Shown here piece by piece: positions 1-8,116 of a stretch of 64,000 nt of DNA. Location: contig NZ_CP043042.1 in the NCBI RefSeq assembly GCF_008122265.1, forward strand, positions 372,001-436,000. Direction: 5' to 3'. The notes under the pieces are model-generated. The model was not told where the DNA came from and searched no databases. It was given only the letters and a program-made list of their open reading frames with translations. Both the position numbers and the translations under genes were made by a program. The stretch comes from Marinobacter fonticola (lineage in GTDB: Bacteria > Pseudomonadota > Gammaproteobacteria > Pseudomonadales > Oleiphilaceae). Position 1 is the stretch's first letter. Every line of letters begins with the position of its first letter.

Positions 1-357
1 GCTGAGAATGCGCGGCAGGTACTGTTGCTTCTGCTCTTCGGATCCGAACTTGATGATGACCGGCGCCACCATGTTCACGCCAAACGGGATCGAGCGCGGG
101 GCGCCATACCGGCATGACTCTTCGTCCCAAATATGCTTTTGCACCGGCGACCATTTCACCCCGCCATGTTCTTCCGGCCAATGAGTGGCATACCAGCCCT
201 GTTTGCTGAGAATCTGCTGCCAGCGCTCGTGGTCAGCCCGGGACATCCGGCGTCCGCGTTTCACCTTGTCGGCAATGTCCGCCGGCAACTTTTCCTCGAG
301 GAAGCTACGGACCTCGTCACGGAAGGCTCGCTCTTCCGCCGTATAGTTCATGTTCAT
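1..357 (-). CDS. Acyl-CoA dehydrogenase, N-terminal part (truncated by window edge)
   Basis: These are the first 119 residues of an acyl-CoA dehydrogenase; the rest lies beyond the left edge. The family oxidises acyl-CoA to trans-2-enoyl-CoA with FAD and passes electrons to electron-transfer flavoprotein. The visible part is the helical N-terminal domain, with NYTAEERAFRDEVRSFL near the start, then WPEEHGG, then KFGSEEQKQQYLPRILS at the cut. ATG at 357 is preferred over the in-frame ATG at 351 because GAGAGG lies seven bases upstream of it. The gene diverges from the DcaP-like porin and could share its control region. Substrate class cannot be told from this domain; a short- or medium-chain acid or dicarboxylyl-CoA fits the neighbours. 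Confidence 0.9.
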   Translation of the reverse strand, partial: MNMNYTAEERAFRDEVRSFLEEKLPADIADKVKRGRRMSRADHERWQQILSKQGWYATHWPEEHGGVKWSPVQKHIWDEESCRYGAPRSIPFGVNMVAPVIIKFGSEEQKQQYLPRILS

Positions 358-460
358 CGATCAACCTCTCGGTACGCTTCTTATGTTCTGTGTTCTATTG
401 ACTATGACGTTCTACGCGGTTTCTGTTTTCCAGGCTTCCGGTGGCTGGTTGTGAAAGCCG

Positions 461-477
461 ATACCGCATAGCAGAAT
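461..477. promoter_or_regulatory. Candidate IclR-type operator, copy 1
   Basis: The sequence ATACCGCATAGCAGAAT matches copy 3 at 14 of 17 positions and shares the central GCATAGC. It lies about 100 bases upstream of the divergent acyl-CoA dehydrogenase start. Assignment to the IclR protein at 8468 is inferred from motif sharing and proximity. Confidence 0.5.
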
Positions 478-621
478 AAACGAAGCATGAATCATGGATG
501 TTGGTCTGTCAATCGCCCAACTTACCTGCGCTAACTTTTCTAATACGAGAAACAGCAAAATTTAGTTTTAAAAGGTTGTTGTTGAAAACGGCTTTGACTA
601 TATTCGGAAATACGGAAGCCG

Positions 622-638
622 GTATTGCTTAGCGGAAC
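622..638. promoter_or_regulatory. Candidate IclR-type operator, copy 2
   Basis: The sequence GTATTGCTTAGCGGAAC has the central GCTTAGC core and the outer GT...AC ends of the proposed consensus. It lies upstream of the porin gene, centred about 127 bases before its start codon. Confidence 0.5.
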
Positions 639-652
639 CTGTCATGGTTGTT

Positions 653-669
653 GTACCGCATAGCGAAAT
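653..669. promoter_or_regulatory. Candidate IclR-type operator, copy 3
   Basis: The sequence GTACCGCATAGCGAAAT has a CGC-ATA-GCG palindromic core. Its centre is 31 bases from that of copy 2, close to three helical turns, so the two could be bound cooperatively on one DNA face in front of the porin promoter. Confidence 0.55.
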
Positions 670-756
670 AACAGGTAGTTAAAAGAATAATAACCGGCGG
701 AAGGACCAAAAAAGAAAGACGCGACTCTCTACAACAAAGAAAAGACGAGGTTTGAA

Positions 757-2082
757 ATGACAACAAGAAATGGGTCATTCAGAGCACACCCACTCACCCG
801 CGCGGTGGCTCTTGCAGGACTACCGCTGATTGCAGCTATGTCGATGCCGGCAAACGCCCAGGACGATGCCGAAGTCGAGGAGCTGCGCCAGCGTGTCGAG
901 CAGTTAGAACAAAAGTTAGGCGCTGCGGTATCCACCGCGCCGGAAGCGACCCAGGATAACCCCTACATCCTGCGTGAAGGCGACGGTCTCAAGATTGGCG
1001 ATACCACGATTTCATTTGGTGGCTTTATTAAGGCCGATCTGATCTACGGCTCCAACGGCAACGGTACGACCAACGCCTATAGCGTTGGCCTGGCACGTAA
1101 TTTTGCGTCTTTCGCAACGACCGATAACGATTGGAAGGCTGGTTTCTCTGCCCGTGAGTCCCGCTTCAGCTTCGGTACCGAAACCGAGGACGTCGGCGGT
1201 CACGCCCTGCGCACCTACCTGGAAATGGACTTCAACACTGGTGCAGACGCGCCCGGCAACGAGGTCGTGTCCAACAGCTATAACCCGCGCCTGCGTCAAG
1301 CGTACGGTGCCTGGAATGGTTGGGAATTCGGTCAGACCTACACCACTTTTAGCGATCTTGCGGCTCTACCCGAAATTCTGAACCAGGGTAAGATGGCGGC
1401 CTTCATCTATACCACGCAGCCGATGATCCGCTACAACATGGCGGCACCGGGCGGTAAAATCATGGTTTCCTTGGAAGAGCCTGAGGACGGATTCGGTTCT
1501 ACTTCGTATGACGACCAGTCCTATCCGGATCTGGCTGCCCGCTACCAGGTTCGCGGCAACTATGGCTTTTACTCCATTGCCGGCCTCGTGCGGAGCTTGG
1601 AAGATGATGCATCCGATGACTCGAAAGTGACCGGAGCCGTCTCTCTGAGTGCGCGTATCCCGACCTTTGGCCGCGATGATCTCCGCATGCAGTACAGCTA
1701 TGGCTCGCTGGGTCGCTACATGGGGTTGTTCACTTACCCGGATGTCGACTTGGTCGAGCAGGCCCAGGGTGAGGTCGATCCTCTAAAGACCTATGGTGCG
1801 ACTATCGCTTACCGCCATTACTGGTCGCCGACATGGCGCTCGAGCCTGGTGGGCTCGCACACGGAAATCGTCGATGACCTGACCGTGCGCCAGCCGGCCC
1901 AGCCGAATGGCACGCTCAGCTACTTCGACTCCTCTACGTCGGTGCATGCCAACCTGATGTGGACTCCCCATGCCAACTTGACGTTGGGTGTCGAGTACTC
2001 GTACTGGGACTTCGGCGTTATTGCGTCTGAAAGCAGCGAACAGTACGAACAGGTCATGGCGTCAGCCATCATGCAGTTCTAA
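757..2082 (+). CDS. DcaP-like outer-membrane porin
   Basis: A 441-residue trimeric-porin-type protein of the DcaP family, which in Acinetobacter is linked to dicarboxylic acid uptake. A signal peptide of about 34 residues ends at ANAQ. Residues 36-55 (starting DDAEVEELRQRVEQLEQKL) form a short periplasmic coiled coil, typical of DcaP. The remainder is an amphipathic beta-barrel rich in alternating aromatic residues, ending in a terminal Phe (SAIMQF) as expected for assembly by Bam. The start follows GAGG with six-base spacing. It stands alone, with three putative operators upstream and a hairpin terminator downstream. Dicarboxylates, short-chain acids or related anions are the likely cargo by family analogy; actual specificity is unknown. 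Confidence 0.85.
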   Translation: MTTRNGSFRAHPLTRAVALAGLPLIAAMSMPANAQDDAEVEELRQRVEQLEQKLGAAVSTAPEATQDNPYILREGDGLKIGDTTISFGGFIKADLIYGSNGNGTTNAYSVGLARNFASFATTDNDWKAGFSARESRFSFGTETEDVGGHALRTYLEMDFNTGADAPGNEVVSNSYNPRLRQAYGAWNGWEFGQTYTTFSDLAALPEILNQGKMAAFIYTTQPMIRYNMAAPGGKIMVSLEEPEDGFGSTSYDDQSYPDLAARYQVRGNYGFYSIAGLVRSLEDDASDDSKVTGAVSLSARIPTFGRDDLRMQYSYGSLGRYMGLFTYPDVDLVEQAQGEVDPLKTYGATIAYRHYWSPTWRSSLVGSHTEIVDDLTVRQPAQPNGTLSYFDSSTSVHANLMWTPHANLTLGVEYSYWDFGVIASESSEQYEQVMASAIMQF

Positions 2083-2092
2083 AGATGTACCG

Positions 2093-2114
2093 GGCCGGCT
2101 TATGCCGGCCTTTC
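2093..2114 (+). terminator. Terminator after porin gene
   Basis: A perfect seven-base stem, GGCCGGC and GCCGGCC with loop TTAT, is followed by TTTCCTT eleven bases after the porin stop codon. The T tract is short, so termination may be partial. A weaker second hairpin (CCCC/GGGG followed by CTTTTT) lies at about 2155-2170. Confidence 0.65.
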
Positions 2115-2185
2115 CTTCTGTTACTCGGTTGTTTTGCCCGTTGCCTCGGATCCCCTCCGGGGCCTTTTTCGTAGAGCGGACCGGG

Positions 2186-3286
2186 TTATGGCCGTTGCGC
2201 AAAAGCGATGGTCCTGACCAGGGCCGTTACGGTTTCTCGCTGCGCCAATCCCATCTCGTCATAGGATTTCCGCGTCAGCCGGGCTCGCAAAGCCTGCCCC
2301 CCAATCGTTAGTCGAAGCTCCATGGCAGCCGGATTGTCGACCGGCACCGCAGCGTCCTCGATGATGGCCTCAAGTTGGTTGCGATAGCTGGAGTGAGGTT
2401 GAGGCGCCAATGCCAGGGCGACCTCTCGAACCGGGATGCGCAGCCGTATAGGGTGGCCTTCGGGTGCATCGCCGATAAGTGGAACGGTCAGTGTTTGTCC
2501 GTCGGCCAGCTTGAGTAGGGTGAGGTGATACTCTAAATCATGCGCCTGCACCTGCGTCTCAAGGATCGATGCTGCGTTGAAGCCGCCCAGATACGGTGTC
2601 AGGTCAAAGCGCATTAGCAATTCGTCCAGCGGACCGTCCGCGATGACATGGCCTTGATCCATCAGTACCAGGTAATCGGCGATGGCCGTCAACTCTTCGG
2701 GATCGTGACTGACATATATCACCGGGATGTCGATCTGCCGGGTCAGTTGCAGAATGAAGTCCAGCAGCTCCTGCTTGCGTGGTCCGTCCAGGCCGGACAA
2801 GGGCTCGTCCATCAGCAGCATGCGCGGACGGCTGAGCAGGGCGCGGCCAATGGCGACGCGCCGGGCCTCGCCACCGGAGAGCGTGGCGGGAAATCGATCC
2901 AGCAGATGGCCCAGCCCTAGCAGCCTTACGATAGCGTCGAAGTGGGTTCGATCCTTGCGAGGCATACCGTAGGCAAGGTTGCCGCGCACCCGGTAATGGG
3001 GAAACAGCCGGGCTTCTTGAAACACAACGCCCAGATGACGTTGCTGAGGAGGCACAAAAAGGCCGCGCCCAGTGTCCGCGAGGGGCTCGCCGCCGATCAG
3101 AATGCGCCCTTGCTGTGGCCGGTCGAGCCCGGCGATCAGGCGTAGCAGGCTGGTCTTACCGCTACCGGAAACGCCAAACAGGGCCGTTACTCCCCGCTGG
3201 GGCAGACTCAGATCAGCCTCAAGCTGAAAGGTGTCCAGCTGCTGTCGTACTTGAATCTGCAGACCTTCGGACGCTGGCTCAGTCAT
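2186..3286 (-). CDS. modC: Molybdate ABC transporter ATP-binding protein ModC
   Basis: The cytoplasmic ATPase of the ModABC molybdate importer, 366 residues from the chosen start. The ATPase domain shows Walker A GVSGSGKT (about 38-45), the ABC signature LSGGE (136-140) and Walker B LLMDEP (D160-E161). A C-terminal TOBE/Mop-type molybdate-binding domain fills roughly residues 290-360, separating ModC from generic ABC ATPases. ATG at 3286 is chosen because the upstream TTG at 3322 adds 12 residues with no homology to the family, whereas 3286 overlaps modB by eight bases, the usual arrangement. Molybdate import here would serve molybdopterin enzymes such as the xanthine dehydrogenase encoded at 30.8-34.7 kb. 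Confidence 0.95.
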   Translation of the reverse strand: MTEPASEGLQIQVRQQLDTFQLEADLSLPQRGVTALFGVSGSGKTSLLRLIAGLDRPQQGRILIGGEPLADTGRGLFVPPQQRHLGVVFQEARLFPHYRVRGNLAYGMPRKDRTHFDAIVRLLGLGHLLDRFPATLSGGEARRVAIGRALLSRPRMLLMDEPLSGLDGPRKQELLDFILQLTRQIDIPVIYVSHDPEELTAIADYLVLMDQGHVIADGPLDELLMRFDLTPYLGGFNAASILETQVQAHDLEYHLTLLKLADGQTLTVPLIGDAPEGHPIRLRIPVREVALALAPQPHSSYRNQLEAIIEDAAVPVDNPAAMELRLTIGGQALRARLTRKSYDEMGLAQRETVTALVRTIAFAQRP

Positions 3287-3974
3287 CGCGCCCCCGTAAC
3301 CGGCTTTTGGCCCGGCGGGCAAGCCATTCGGATGCGATCAGCGAGAGCATCGCGATAGCGATGGATAGCGCGCATAACCGCGCCGCAGCAGCCTCGGCGC
3401 CGGGGGTCTGTATCAGGGTATAAAGAGCCAGGGGGAGGGTGCGGGTTTCGCCCGGGATATTAGCGGCGAACGTGATCGTGGCGCCAAATTCGGACAGCGC
3501 CCGCGCGAAAGCGAGTACCGTTCCGGTGATCAGACCCGGTATTGTCAGCGGTAGCGTAATCGTGCAGAAAACCCGCCACCGGCTCGCGCCCAGGGTGCGG
3601 GCGGCCGCTTCCAGTTGCGTATCCACCGCTTCAAGCGATAGCCGCACGGATCGCACCAGTAGGGGAAACGCCATGACGCCCCCGGCCAGGGCGGCGCCCT
3701 GCCAGGTAAATGGGAGTTGGATATCGAATACCCGATTCAACCACTGGCCGAGCAGGCCCTGGCGACCCAGGGCGATCAGCAGCAAATAGCCCACCACCAC
3801 CGGCGGCAGGACCAGCGGCAAGTGGAGCAAGCCATCCACGATCGACTTGCCGCGAAAGTCTTTTCGCGCCATCAGCCAGGCCACAAAAATGCCGGGCGCC
3901 AGTATCCAGGCAATGGCGCTGCCCGCGACCTGCAGGCTGATGGCAATGGCCTCCCATTCGGCATCGGTCAGCAC
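3279..3974 (-). CDS. modB: Molybdate ABC transporter permease ModB
   Basis: A 231-residue inner-membrane permease with five to six hydrophobic segments. The cytoplasmic coupling loop around residues 135-165 (EAARTLGASRWRVFCTITLP) carries the EAA motif that docks onto the ATPase. The early segment LPLVLPPVVVGYLLL is typical of ModB. It lies between modA (15-base gap) and modC (eight-base overlap), so the three are clearly cotranscribed. Length is normal for the family. The family also contains sulfate/tungstate permeases, but the full modEABC context makes molybdate the best call. Confidence 0.94.
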   Translation of the reverse strand: MLTDAEWEAIAISLQVAGSAIAWILAPGIFVAWLMARKDFRGKSIVDGLLHLPLVLPPVVVGYLLLIALGRQGLLGQWLNRVFDIQLPFTWQGAALAGGVMAFPLLVRSVRLSLEAVDTQLEAAARTLGASRWRVFCTITLPLTIPGLITGTVLAFARALSEFGATITFAANIPGETRTLPLALYTLIQTPGAEAAAARLCALSIAIAMLSLIASEWLARRAKSRLRGRDD

Positions 3975-3989
3975 GTGTCCAATAACTCC

Positions 3990-4808
3990 CTATTGCACCT
4001 GTTGTTCGACGGGGGTGAAACCGAAGCGCTGGAAAATCGACTGGGCCTGCTCGGTTACCAGCCATTTGCGGAAGGCTTTCACCGCGTCCCCCGCGTCCGG
4101 GCTCACGATGGCAACTGGGTAGGTGATGGGCGGGTGGGTGCGCTGCGGGAAAAGTCCTAGCGTCTTGATGGCCTTGCTGGCCAGCGCATCGCTTTGGTAG
4201 ACGATGCCCAAAGGCGTTTCGCCCCTTTCCACGAGAGCCAGGGCAGCCCGGACGTTGTCGCTACGGGCCAGACGCGATTGTAGCGTGGACCATTCTCCCA
4301 ATGTTTCGAGTGCTTCCCTGGTATAGATGCCGGCGGGCACGTGAGCCGGGTCGCCAACGGCCAGACGCTCGCCGGGCGCCAAAAGCGATGCGATAGGTGC
4401 GCCGCTGCCTGGCGAAAAGCGGTCGATGGCTGCAGGCCGCGAAGCGATCAGGGCCAGGCGATTATGGAACAGGTCCGTGCGCGCCTGTAGCCGGATGCCT
4501 TGTTCGCCCAGCCAGTTCATCCAGCGTGCATTGGCGGACACGTAAAGATCCGCCGGGGCGCCGTTGGCAATCTGGCGCGCGAGTATGGACGAAGCAGCGT
4601 ATACGGCGGTGATGTCCGCTTCATGGTCTTTCTCGTATTGGGCGATGGCCGCATCCATGGCATCCGTCAGGGAGGCGGCGGCGAATACGCGGAAATGGGG
4701 CTCGGCAAAGGCGGGTAGGGACGGTAGTGAAAAGAGTGCCAGAATCAGAACGAGCGCCGGTAAAAGGCGGGTCTGACTAGCGGTCAACGGGCGGTGGCGG
4801 CCTGGCAT
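3990..4808 (-). CDS. modA: Molybdate-binding periplasmic protein ModA
   Basis: Periplasmic molybdate/tungstate-binding component, 272 residues from ATG 4808. A signal peptide with hydrophobic core LLPALVLILALF ends at AFA before EPHFRVFAAASLTDAMDA, the characteristic first strand and helix of ModA where Ser and Ala contact the oxyanion. Further family features are SILARQIANGAPADLYVSAN and VERGETPLGIVYQSDAL. The longer frame to 4874 would add 22 residues ahead of a normal signal peptide and is less likely. Upstream lies a possible ModE operator (4817-4840) inside the short gap after modE. Confidence 0.93.
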   Translation of the reverse strand: MPGRHRPLTASQTRLLPALVLILALFSLPSLPAFAEPHFRVFAAASLTDAMDAAIAQYEKDHEADITAVYAASSILARQIANGAPADLYVSANARWMNWLGEQGIRLQARTDLFHNRLALIASRPAAIDRFSPGSGAPIASLLAPGERLAVGDPAHVPAGIYTREALETLGEWSTLQSRLARSDNVRAALALVERGETPLGIVYQSDALASKAIKTLGLFPQRTHPPITYPVAIVSPDAGDAVKAFRKWLVTEQAQSIFQRFGFTPVEQQVQ

Positions 4809-4816
4809 GGGGAATC

Positions 4817-4840
4817 CGTTGTGTATAAATGGAAATAGCG
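4817..4840. promoter_or_regulatory. Possible ModE operator
   Basis: The interval begins CGTTGTGTAT and ends GGAAATAGCG, giving an imperfect inverted repeat of the CGYTAT...ATARCG form known for ModE sites. It sits between modE and modA, immediately before the modA start. The match is degenerate, so this is a candidate only. Confidence 0.35.
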
Positions 4841-4879
4841 GAATAACTATAGCCCGAATAGCGAGAGCGGCCAACCCTA

Positions 4880-5257
4880 CTATTGCTCTGTGTCGGGAGG
4901 GGGCTGTAGTAAATTGAGCAGAGTGGTGGCTTCCGGCGCCGTGTCCGGATCAATCCGGGACTGCAGCGCGCGGTATTGTTCGAGAAGCGTTTTGCCCCGG
5001 GTGGTGAGTTCGGCGCCACCGTGCTGGTTGCCACCGGAGGAGGTGGTGACGATAGGTTCGGCGAAGTGCTGATTCATGGTGGCGATCAATTGCCAGGCTT
5101 TCTTGTAGCTCAGCCCCATCGCCCGGCTGGCGGACGAAATCGATCCGGTGCGGTCAATCGCCTCCAGTAAGTCGGCCTTGCCGGGGCCGATCACCACGTC
5201 TTTGCCGGAGACCAGTCTAAGTTGAAAGCGGGGTTGTGTGTGATGTGTGCGTGTCAT
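4880..5257 (-). CDS. ModE-type molybdate regulator, DNA-binding domain only
   Basis: A 125-residue protein equivalent to the N-terminal winged-helix domain of ModE. Residues 26-75 (ADLLEAIDRTGSISSASRA, then MGLSYKKAWQLI) are the LysR-like helix-turn-helix typical of ModE, followed by the GG-containing wing (SSGGNQHGGAEL). E. coli ModE is about 260 residues with two molybdate-binding TOBE domains; these are absent here and no frameshifted remnant was seen downstream. Such single-domain ModE proteins occur elsewhere. Metal sensing must therefore differ or rely on another component. It is the first gene of the modE-A-B-C unit, 71 bases before modA. Confidence 0.85.
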   Translation of the reverse strand: MTRTHHTQPRFQLRLVSGKDVVIGPGKADLLEAIDRTGSISSASRAMGLSYKKAWQLIATMNQHFAEPIVTTSSGGNQHGGAELTTRGKTLLEQYRALQSRIDPDTAPEATTLLNLLQPPPDTEQ

Positions 5258-5307
5258 GGTCGGACTCAGCGTAGTGAAGAGACCGGTCCTATGATGGATG
5301 GGGGAGG

Positions 5308-5339
5308 CAAAAAAAGAAAGGCAGGGCCGGAACCCTGCC
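5308..5339 (-). terminator. Intrinsic terminator after thiolase gene
   Basis: On the minus strand GGCAGGG and CCCTGCC pair around a six-base loop and are followed by TTTCTTTTTTTG. It lies about 40 bases after the thiolase stop and before modE, separating the two transcripts. Confidence 0.85.
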
Positions 5340-5376
5340 GGATGTTTTCGCCAGGCATACGCCTACGGCGATGAAA

Positions 5377-6582
5377 TCAGTCTGTGAAACGCTCCAATAC
5401 GGCAGCGACTCCCTGACCAACGCCGATACACAGGCTGATCAGCGCATAACGGCCGCCGGTACGCTCTAGCTGGCGGGTTGCGGTGAGCGCAATGCGTGCG
5501 CCTGAGGCTCCCAGCGGATGGCCGACGGCGATAGCGCCGCCGTTCGGGTTGAGGCGCGGATCCGTGGGATCGATGCCCAGCTTGGTGGTGCAACCCAGAA
5601 CCTGGGCGGCAAAAGCCTCGTTAATCTCGATGACGTCCATATCCTTCAGGGTCAGACCGGCGCGGGCCAGGGCCTTTTCGCTGGCTGGTACGGGACCGTA
5701 ACCCATAACGCTGGGCGAAACGCCGGCGATGGCTGCAGAGACGATCCGCGCGCGAGGGCGCACACCCGCCTTTTCGCCTGCGGCAAGAGAGCCGACGATC
5801 AGAGCGGCGGCACCGTCGTTAACGCCCGATGCATTGCCAGCGGTAACCACGCCGCCTTCAAACAGGGAGCGCAATCCGGACAGCGCCTCCATGTCGGATT
5901 GGGGGCGCGGGTGTTCGTCCTTGTCCACAGTGACCGCAGGCTTCTTGCGGCCTTGTGGTACTTCTATGGCAAGCAACTCTTCATCATAGAAGCCGTCTTT
6001 CAGTGCCGCGTCGTAACGGGCCTGACTCTGGGCGGCGAATTGGTCCACCGCTTCCCGCGACAGCTTTAGCTCGTAGGCAATATTGTCAGCGGTCTGCGGC
6101 ATGGTGTCGTTGCCGTATTCGTTTTCCACCCGCGGGTTGGGGAAGCGGGCGCCGATGGTGCTGTCGAACGCGCGGAACTCCCTGCTGTAGGGCGTATCGG
6201 CCTTGGCCATGACGAAAGGCGCACGGCTCATACTCTCGGCACCACCGGCGACGAACAGTTCGCCTTCGCCACAGCGCACGGCGCGGGCGGCATCGATAAT
6301 GGCGGCCAGGCCGGATCCACACAGACGGTTGACGGTGAGGCCGCCGGTCTCGACGGGTAAGCCAGCCATCAAACCCGCATGACGGGCGATGTTGCGCGCG
6401 TCTTCGCCGGCTTGGTTGGTGCATCCGGCGATGACGTCCTCATATAACGCTTTGTCGAAGTCGTTACGCTCAACCACCGCCTGGATGACGCTGGCCAATA
6501 AGTCGTCGGGACGGACTTTGGCGAGGGCGCCGGCATGGCGGCCAAAAGGTGTTCTTAGGCCATCGTAGATGTACGCAGACAT
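5377..6582 (-). CDS. Thiolase, 3-oxoadipyl-CoA thiolase type (PcaF/PaaJ-like)
   Basis: A 401-residue thiolase that would cleave a 3-oxoacyl-CoA with CoA to acetyl-CoA plus a shortened acyl-CoA. The catalytic residues are visible: C88 in NRLCGSG, H355 in GHPLG and C385 in CIGVGQG. The opening [18 protein letters not shown] and the block [22 protein letters not shown] are typical of the PcaF/PaaJ group acting on 3-oxoadipyl-CoA, which would yield succinyl-CoA. ATG 6582 is chosen because GGGAG lies five bases upstream; the longer frame starts at TTG 6600 without a good site. A palindromic operator lies 94 bases upstream. Substrate preference is inferred from sequence resemblance; ordinary acetyl-CoA acetyltransferase is the alternative. 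Confidence 0.85.
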   Translation of the reverse strand: MSAYIYDGLRTPFGRHAGALAKVRPDDLLASVIQAVVERNDFDKALYEDVIAGCTNQAGEDARNIARHAGLMAGLPVETGGLTVNRLCGSGLAAIIDAARAVRCGEGELFVAGGAESMSRAPFVMAKADTPYSREFRAFDSTIGARFPNPRVENEYGNDTMPQTADNIAYELKLSREAVDQFAAQSQARYDAALKDGFYDEELLAIEVPQGRKKPAVTVDKDEHPRPQSDMEALSGLRSLFEGGVVTAGNASGVNDGAAALIVGSLAAGEKAGVRPRARIVSAAIAGVSPSVMGYGPVPASEKALARAGLTLKDMDVIEINEAFAAQVLGCTTKLGIDPTDPRLNPNGGAIAVGHPLGASGARIALTATRQLERTGGRYALISLCIGVGQGVAAVLERFTD

Positions 6583-6675
6583 GGCATCTCCCATCGTCAA
6601 ACCGTTCGGGTTTCCGTCGCAAAAGACTATTCGAGGGAAGCCCTAAGGGCTTGTATCGGCATAAATGTTAATATA

Positions 6676-6692
6676 GTTTCGTTTAGCGAAAC
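6676..6692. promoter_or_regulatory. Candidate IclR-type operator, copy 4 (best palindrome)
   Basis: GTTTCGTTTAGCGAAAC has perfect six-base outer arms, GTTTCG and CGAAAC, around TTTAG. It lies between the divergent thiolase gene and the membrane-protein gene at 6770, so a single bound dimer could control both promoters. Confidence 0.65.
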
Positions 6693-6734
6693 ACAGTTTT
6701 GTATATGAGCTAGATTAATCGGGGGATACCGTAA

Positions 6735-6773
6735 ATGCAAGCCGTCCCGACGTCCGAAGCCGGTCACTCATGA
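6735..6773 (+). CDS. Possible 12-residue leader peptide coupled to membrane-protein gene
   Basis: ATG at 6735 opens a 12-codon frame (MQAVPTSEAGHS) whose TGA stop overlaps the ATG of the next gene in an ATGA arrangement. A purine run GGGGGA lies nine bases upstream of this ATG, and the downstream gene has no comparable ribosome site of its own. This suggests translational coupling, but so short a frame could be fortuitous. Confidence 0.3.
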   Translation: MQAVPTSEAGHS

Positions 6774-8116
6774 CGGGCTATTTCCTGCCCTTTGCCGTCC
6801 TGTGCGAGCTGATTGCGCTGCTGACGGGAACGGAGGTTCTGAGCCTGATTGCCGGCTCCGTTTTCCTGATCTACTTCCTTCTGCATGTTGGGCGCCTGGA
6901 AGGTTACGCGCGTTATCTCATGCTGGTCACTGTCGTCACGCTCGCCGGATTGTTGCTTTCGCAACGCCTCTCCGGCGAGCAATTGGCAGAGGCCGCCACA
7001 GCCGCCGCTTTTTACGGCGCGTTTCTCGGCAGTCTGGGAACCATGCAGTGTCTGGTGCGCCGGTTCGAGGTGCTTCGGCGCATTCACGATGTGCTCCTGG
7101 GCGGTTCGCCGGTCTGGCTCTATCCCAAGTATGCGCTCACCAGTTTCAGCGTGGCCTCGGTGCTGAATTTCGGTGTGATGAACCTGCTTTGCGGGGCACT
7201 CTCCGAAACGCTGAGTCAGCGCGGCATCACCGGGGCTGCCCGCTTGCGCTGGCTGCGTAGCATCCTAAGCAGCACCCTGCGCGGGTTTGCGCTGGTTCCG
7301 CTAATCGCGCCGACCAGTGTGGCGGTGGCGATCATCACGCGGGAGGTGCCGTCTCTCAGCTGGGCGCAGATTCTGCCGTTCAGCGCTCTGGCGGCACTGA
7401 TCTTTGTCGGTGTGGGCTGGCTGCTGGAGTACCGGCGTTTCAGTCACATCAGCGCCGAGCGGGCATCGCTTCAGGGCTGGCCTTCCGGCACCGCTCGTCT
7501 GATCGTTGTCATACTGAGTGTCTTTGCCCTCATGACGCTGGTGGTTCTGGCAACCCCTTTAAATGTGTCCCGCGCCGCTATGCTCTCGGTGCCAACCGTT
7601 ACCTTCCTTTATATGTGGCTGACCGACCGGGGGGTGGGCGCGGTGGCGACGGAAGTCGCTGGCAGTATTGCGGGTCTGAGCAACGAAATCTGTATTTTCG
7701 CCGCATCGGCGGCTTTGGGTGTCGCCCTTTCGGCCCAAGTGCCGCCGGAAGCCATTACCCAGTTACTCGACGGCCGGGCGAGTCTATTTCTGCTAGCGGC
7801 GGGGAGTATGTTGATGCTGCCTCTGTTTGCCGCAGTGGGTATTGCGCCGATCACGGTGTTGAGTTTCCTTGCCGGCCTGCTCTCGCAGCTTGCGGCGTCC
7901 GGACTGGAACCATTATGGGTGGCCGTGGCCCTGGTGATCGGCTTCTCGATGGCGATGATGCTCTCGCCGTTCGGGCCGTCAGTCATGCTGTTGTCGCGGT
8001 TTGGTCAGCTGTCGCGCTGGGTCGTCGCTTTCGGCTGGAATGGGGTGTTTGCTTTGGTGTGCATTCCGCTAATGCTGTTGTTTTTGTGGACTTATATTTC
8101 GCTGGGCGCCGTTTAG
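6770..8116 (+). CDS. Polytopic membrane protein, candidate transporter of unknown substrate
   Basis: A 448-residue, very hydrophobic protein with about ten to twelve membrane segments and no signal peptide. I do not recognise a specific family. The pattern resembles ion-transporter-superfamily carriers: two halves each with long hydrophobic stretches, interrupted by Gly/Pro/Ser-rich segments such as LIAPTSVAVAII (about residue 180) and FSMAMMLSPFGPSVMLLSRFG (near 385-405) that could be re-entrant or discontinuous helices. It diverges from the 3-oxoadipyl-type thiolase across a shared palindromic operator, so an organic-acid carrier for the same pathway is a reasonable guess. No charged catalytic motifs suggest an enzyme. 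Function is not assigned. Confidence 0.7.
   Translation: MTGYFLPFAVLCELIALLTGTEVLSLIAGSVFLIYFLLHVGRLEGYARYLMLVTVVTLAGLLLSQRLSGEQLAEAATAAAFYGAFLGSLGTMQCLVRRFEVLRRIHDVLLGGSPVWLYPKYALTSFSVASVLNFGVMNLLCGALSETLSQRGITGAARLRWLRSILSSTLRGFALVPLIAPTSVAVAIITREVPSLSWAQILPFSALAALIFVGVGWLLEYRRFSHISAERASLQGWPSGTARLIVVILSVFALMTLVVLATPLNVSRAAMLSVPTVTFLYMWLTDRGVGAVATEVAGSIAGLSNEICIFAASAALGVALSAQVPPEAITQLLDGRASLFLLAAGSMLMLPLFAAVGIAPITVLSFLAGLLSQLAASGLEPLWVAVALVIGFSMAMMLSPFGPSVMLLSRFGQLSRWVVAFGWNGVFALVCIPLMLLFLWTYISLGAV

Larger units (their letters stand above)
358..756. promoter_or_regulatory. Intergenic control region between acyl-CoA dehydrogenase and porin genes
   Basis: This 399-base interval separates two divergent genes and holds no convincing reading frame. 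It contains three copies of a 17-base pseudo-palindrome (461-477, 622-638, 653-669) that recurs near other catabolic genes in the window. A fourth weaker look-alike may sit at 600-616. The two downstream copies lie 88-135 bases before the porin start, a suitable place for control of that promoter. The copy at 461 is about 100 bases from the acyl-CoA dehydrogenase start. Confidence 0.6.
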
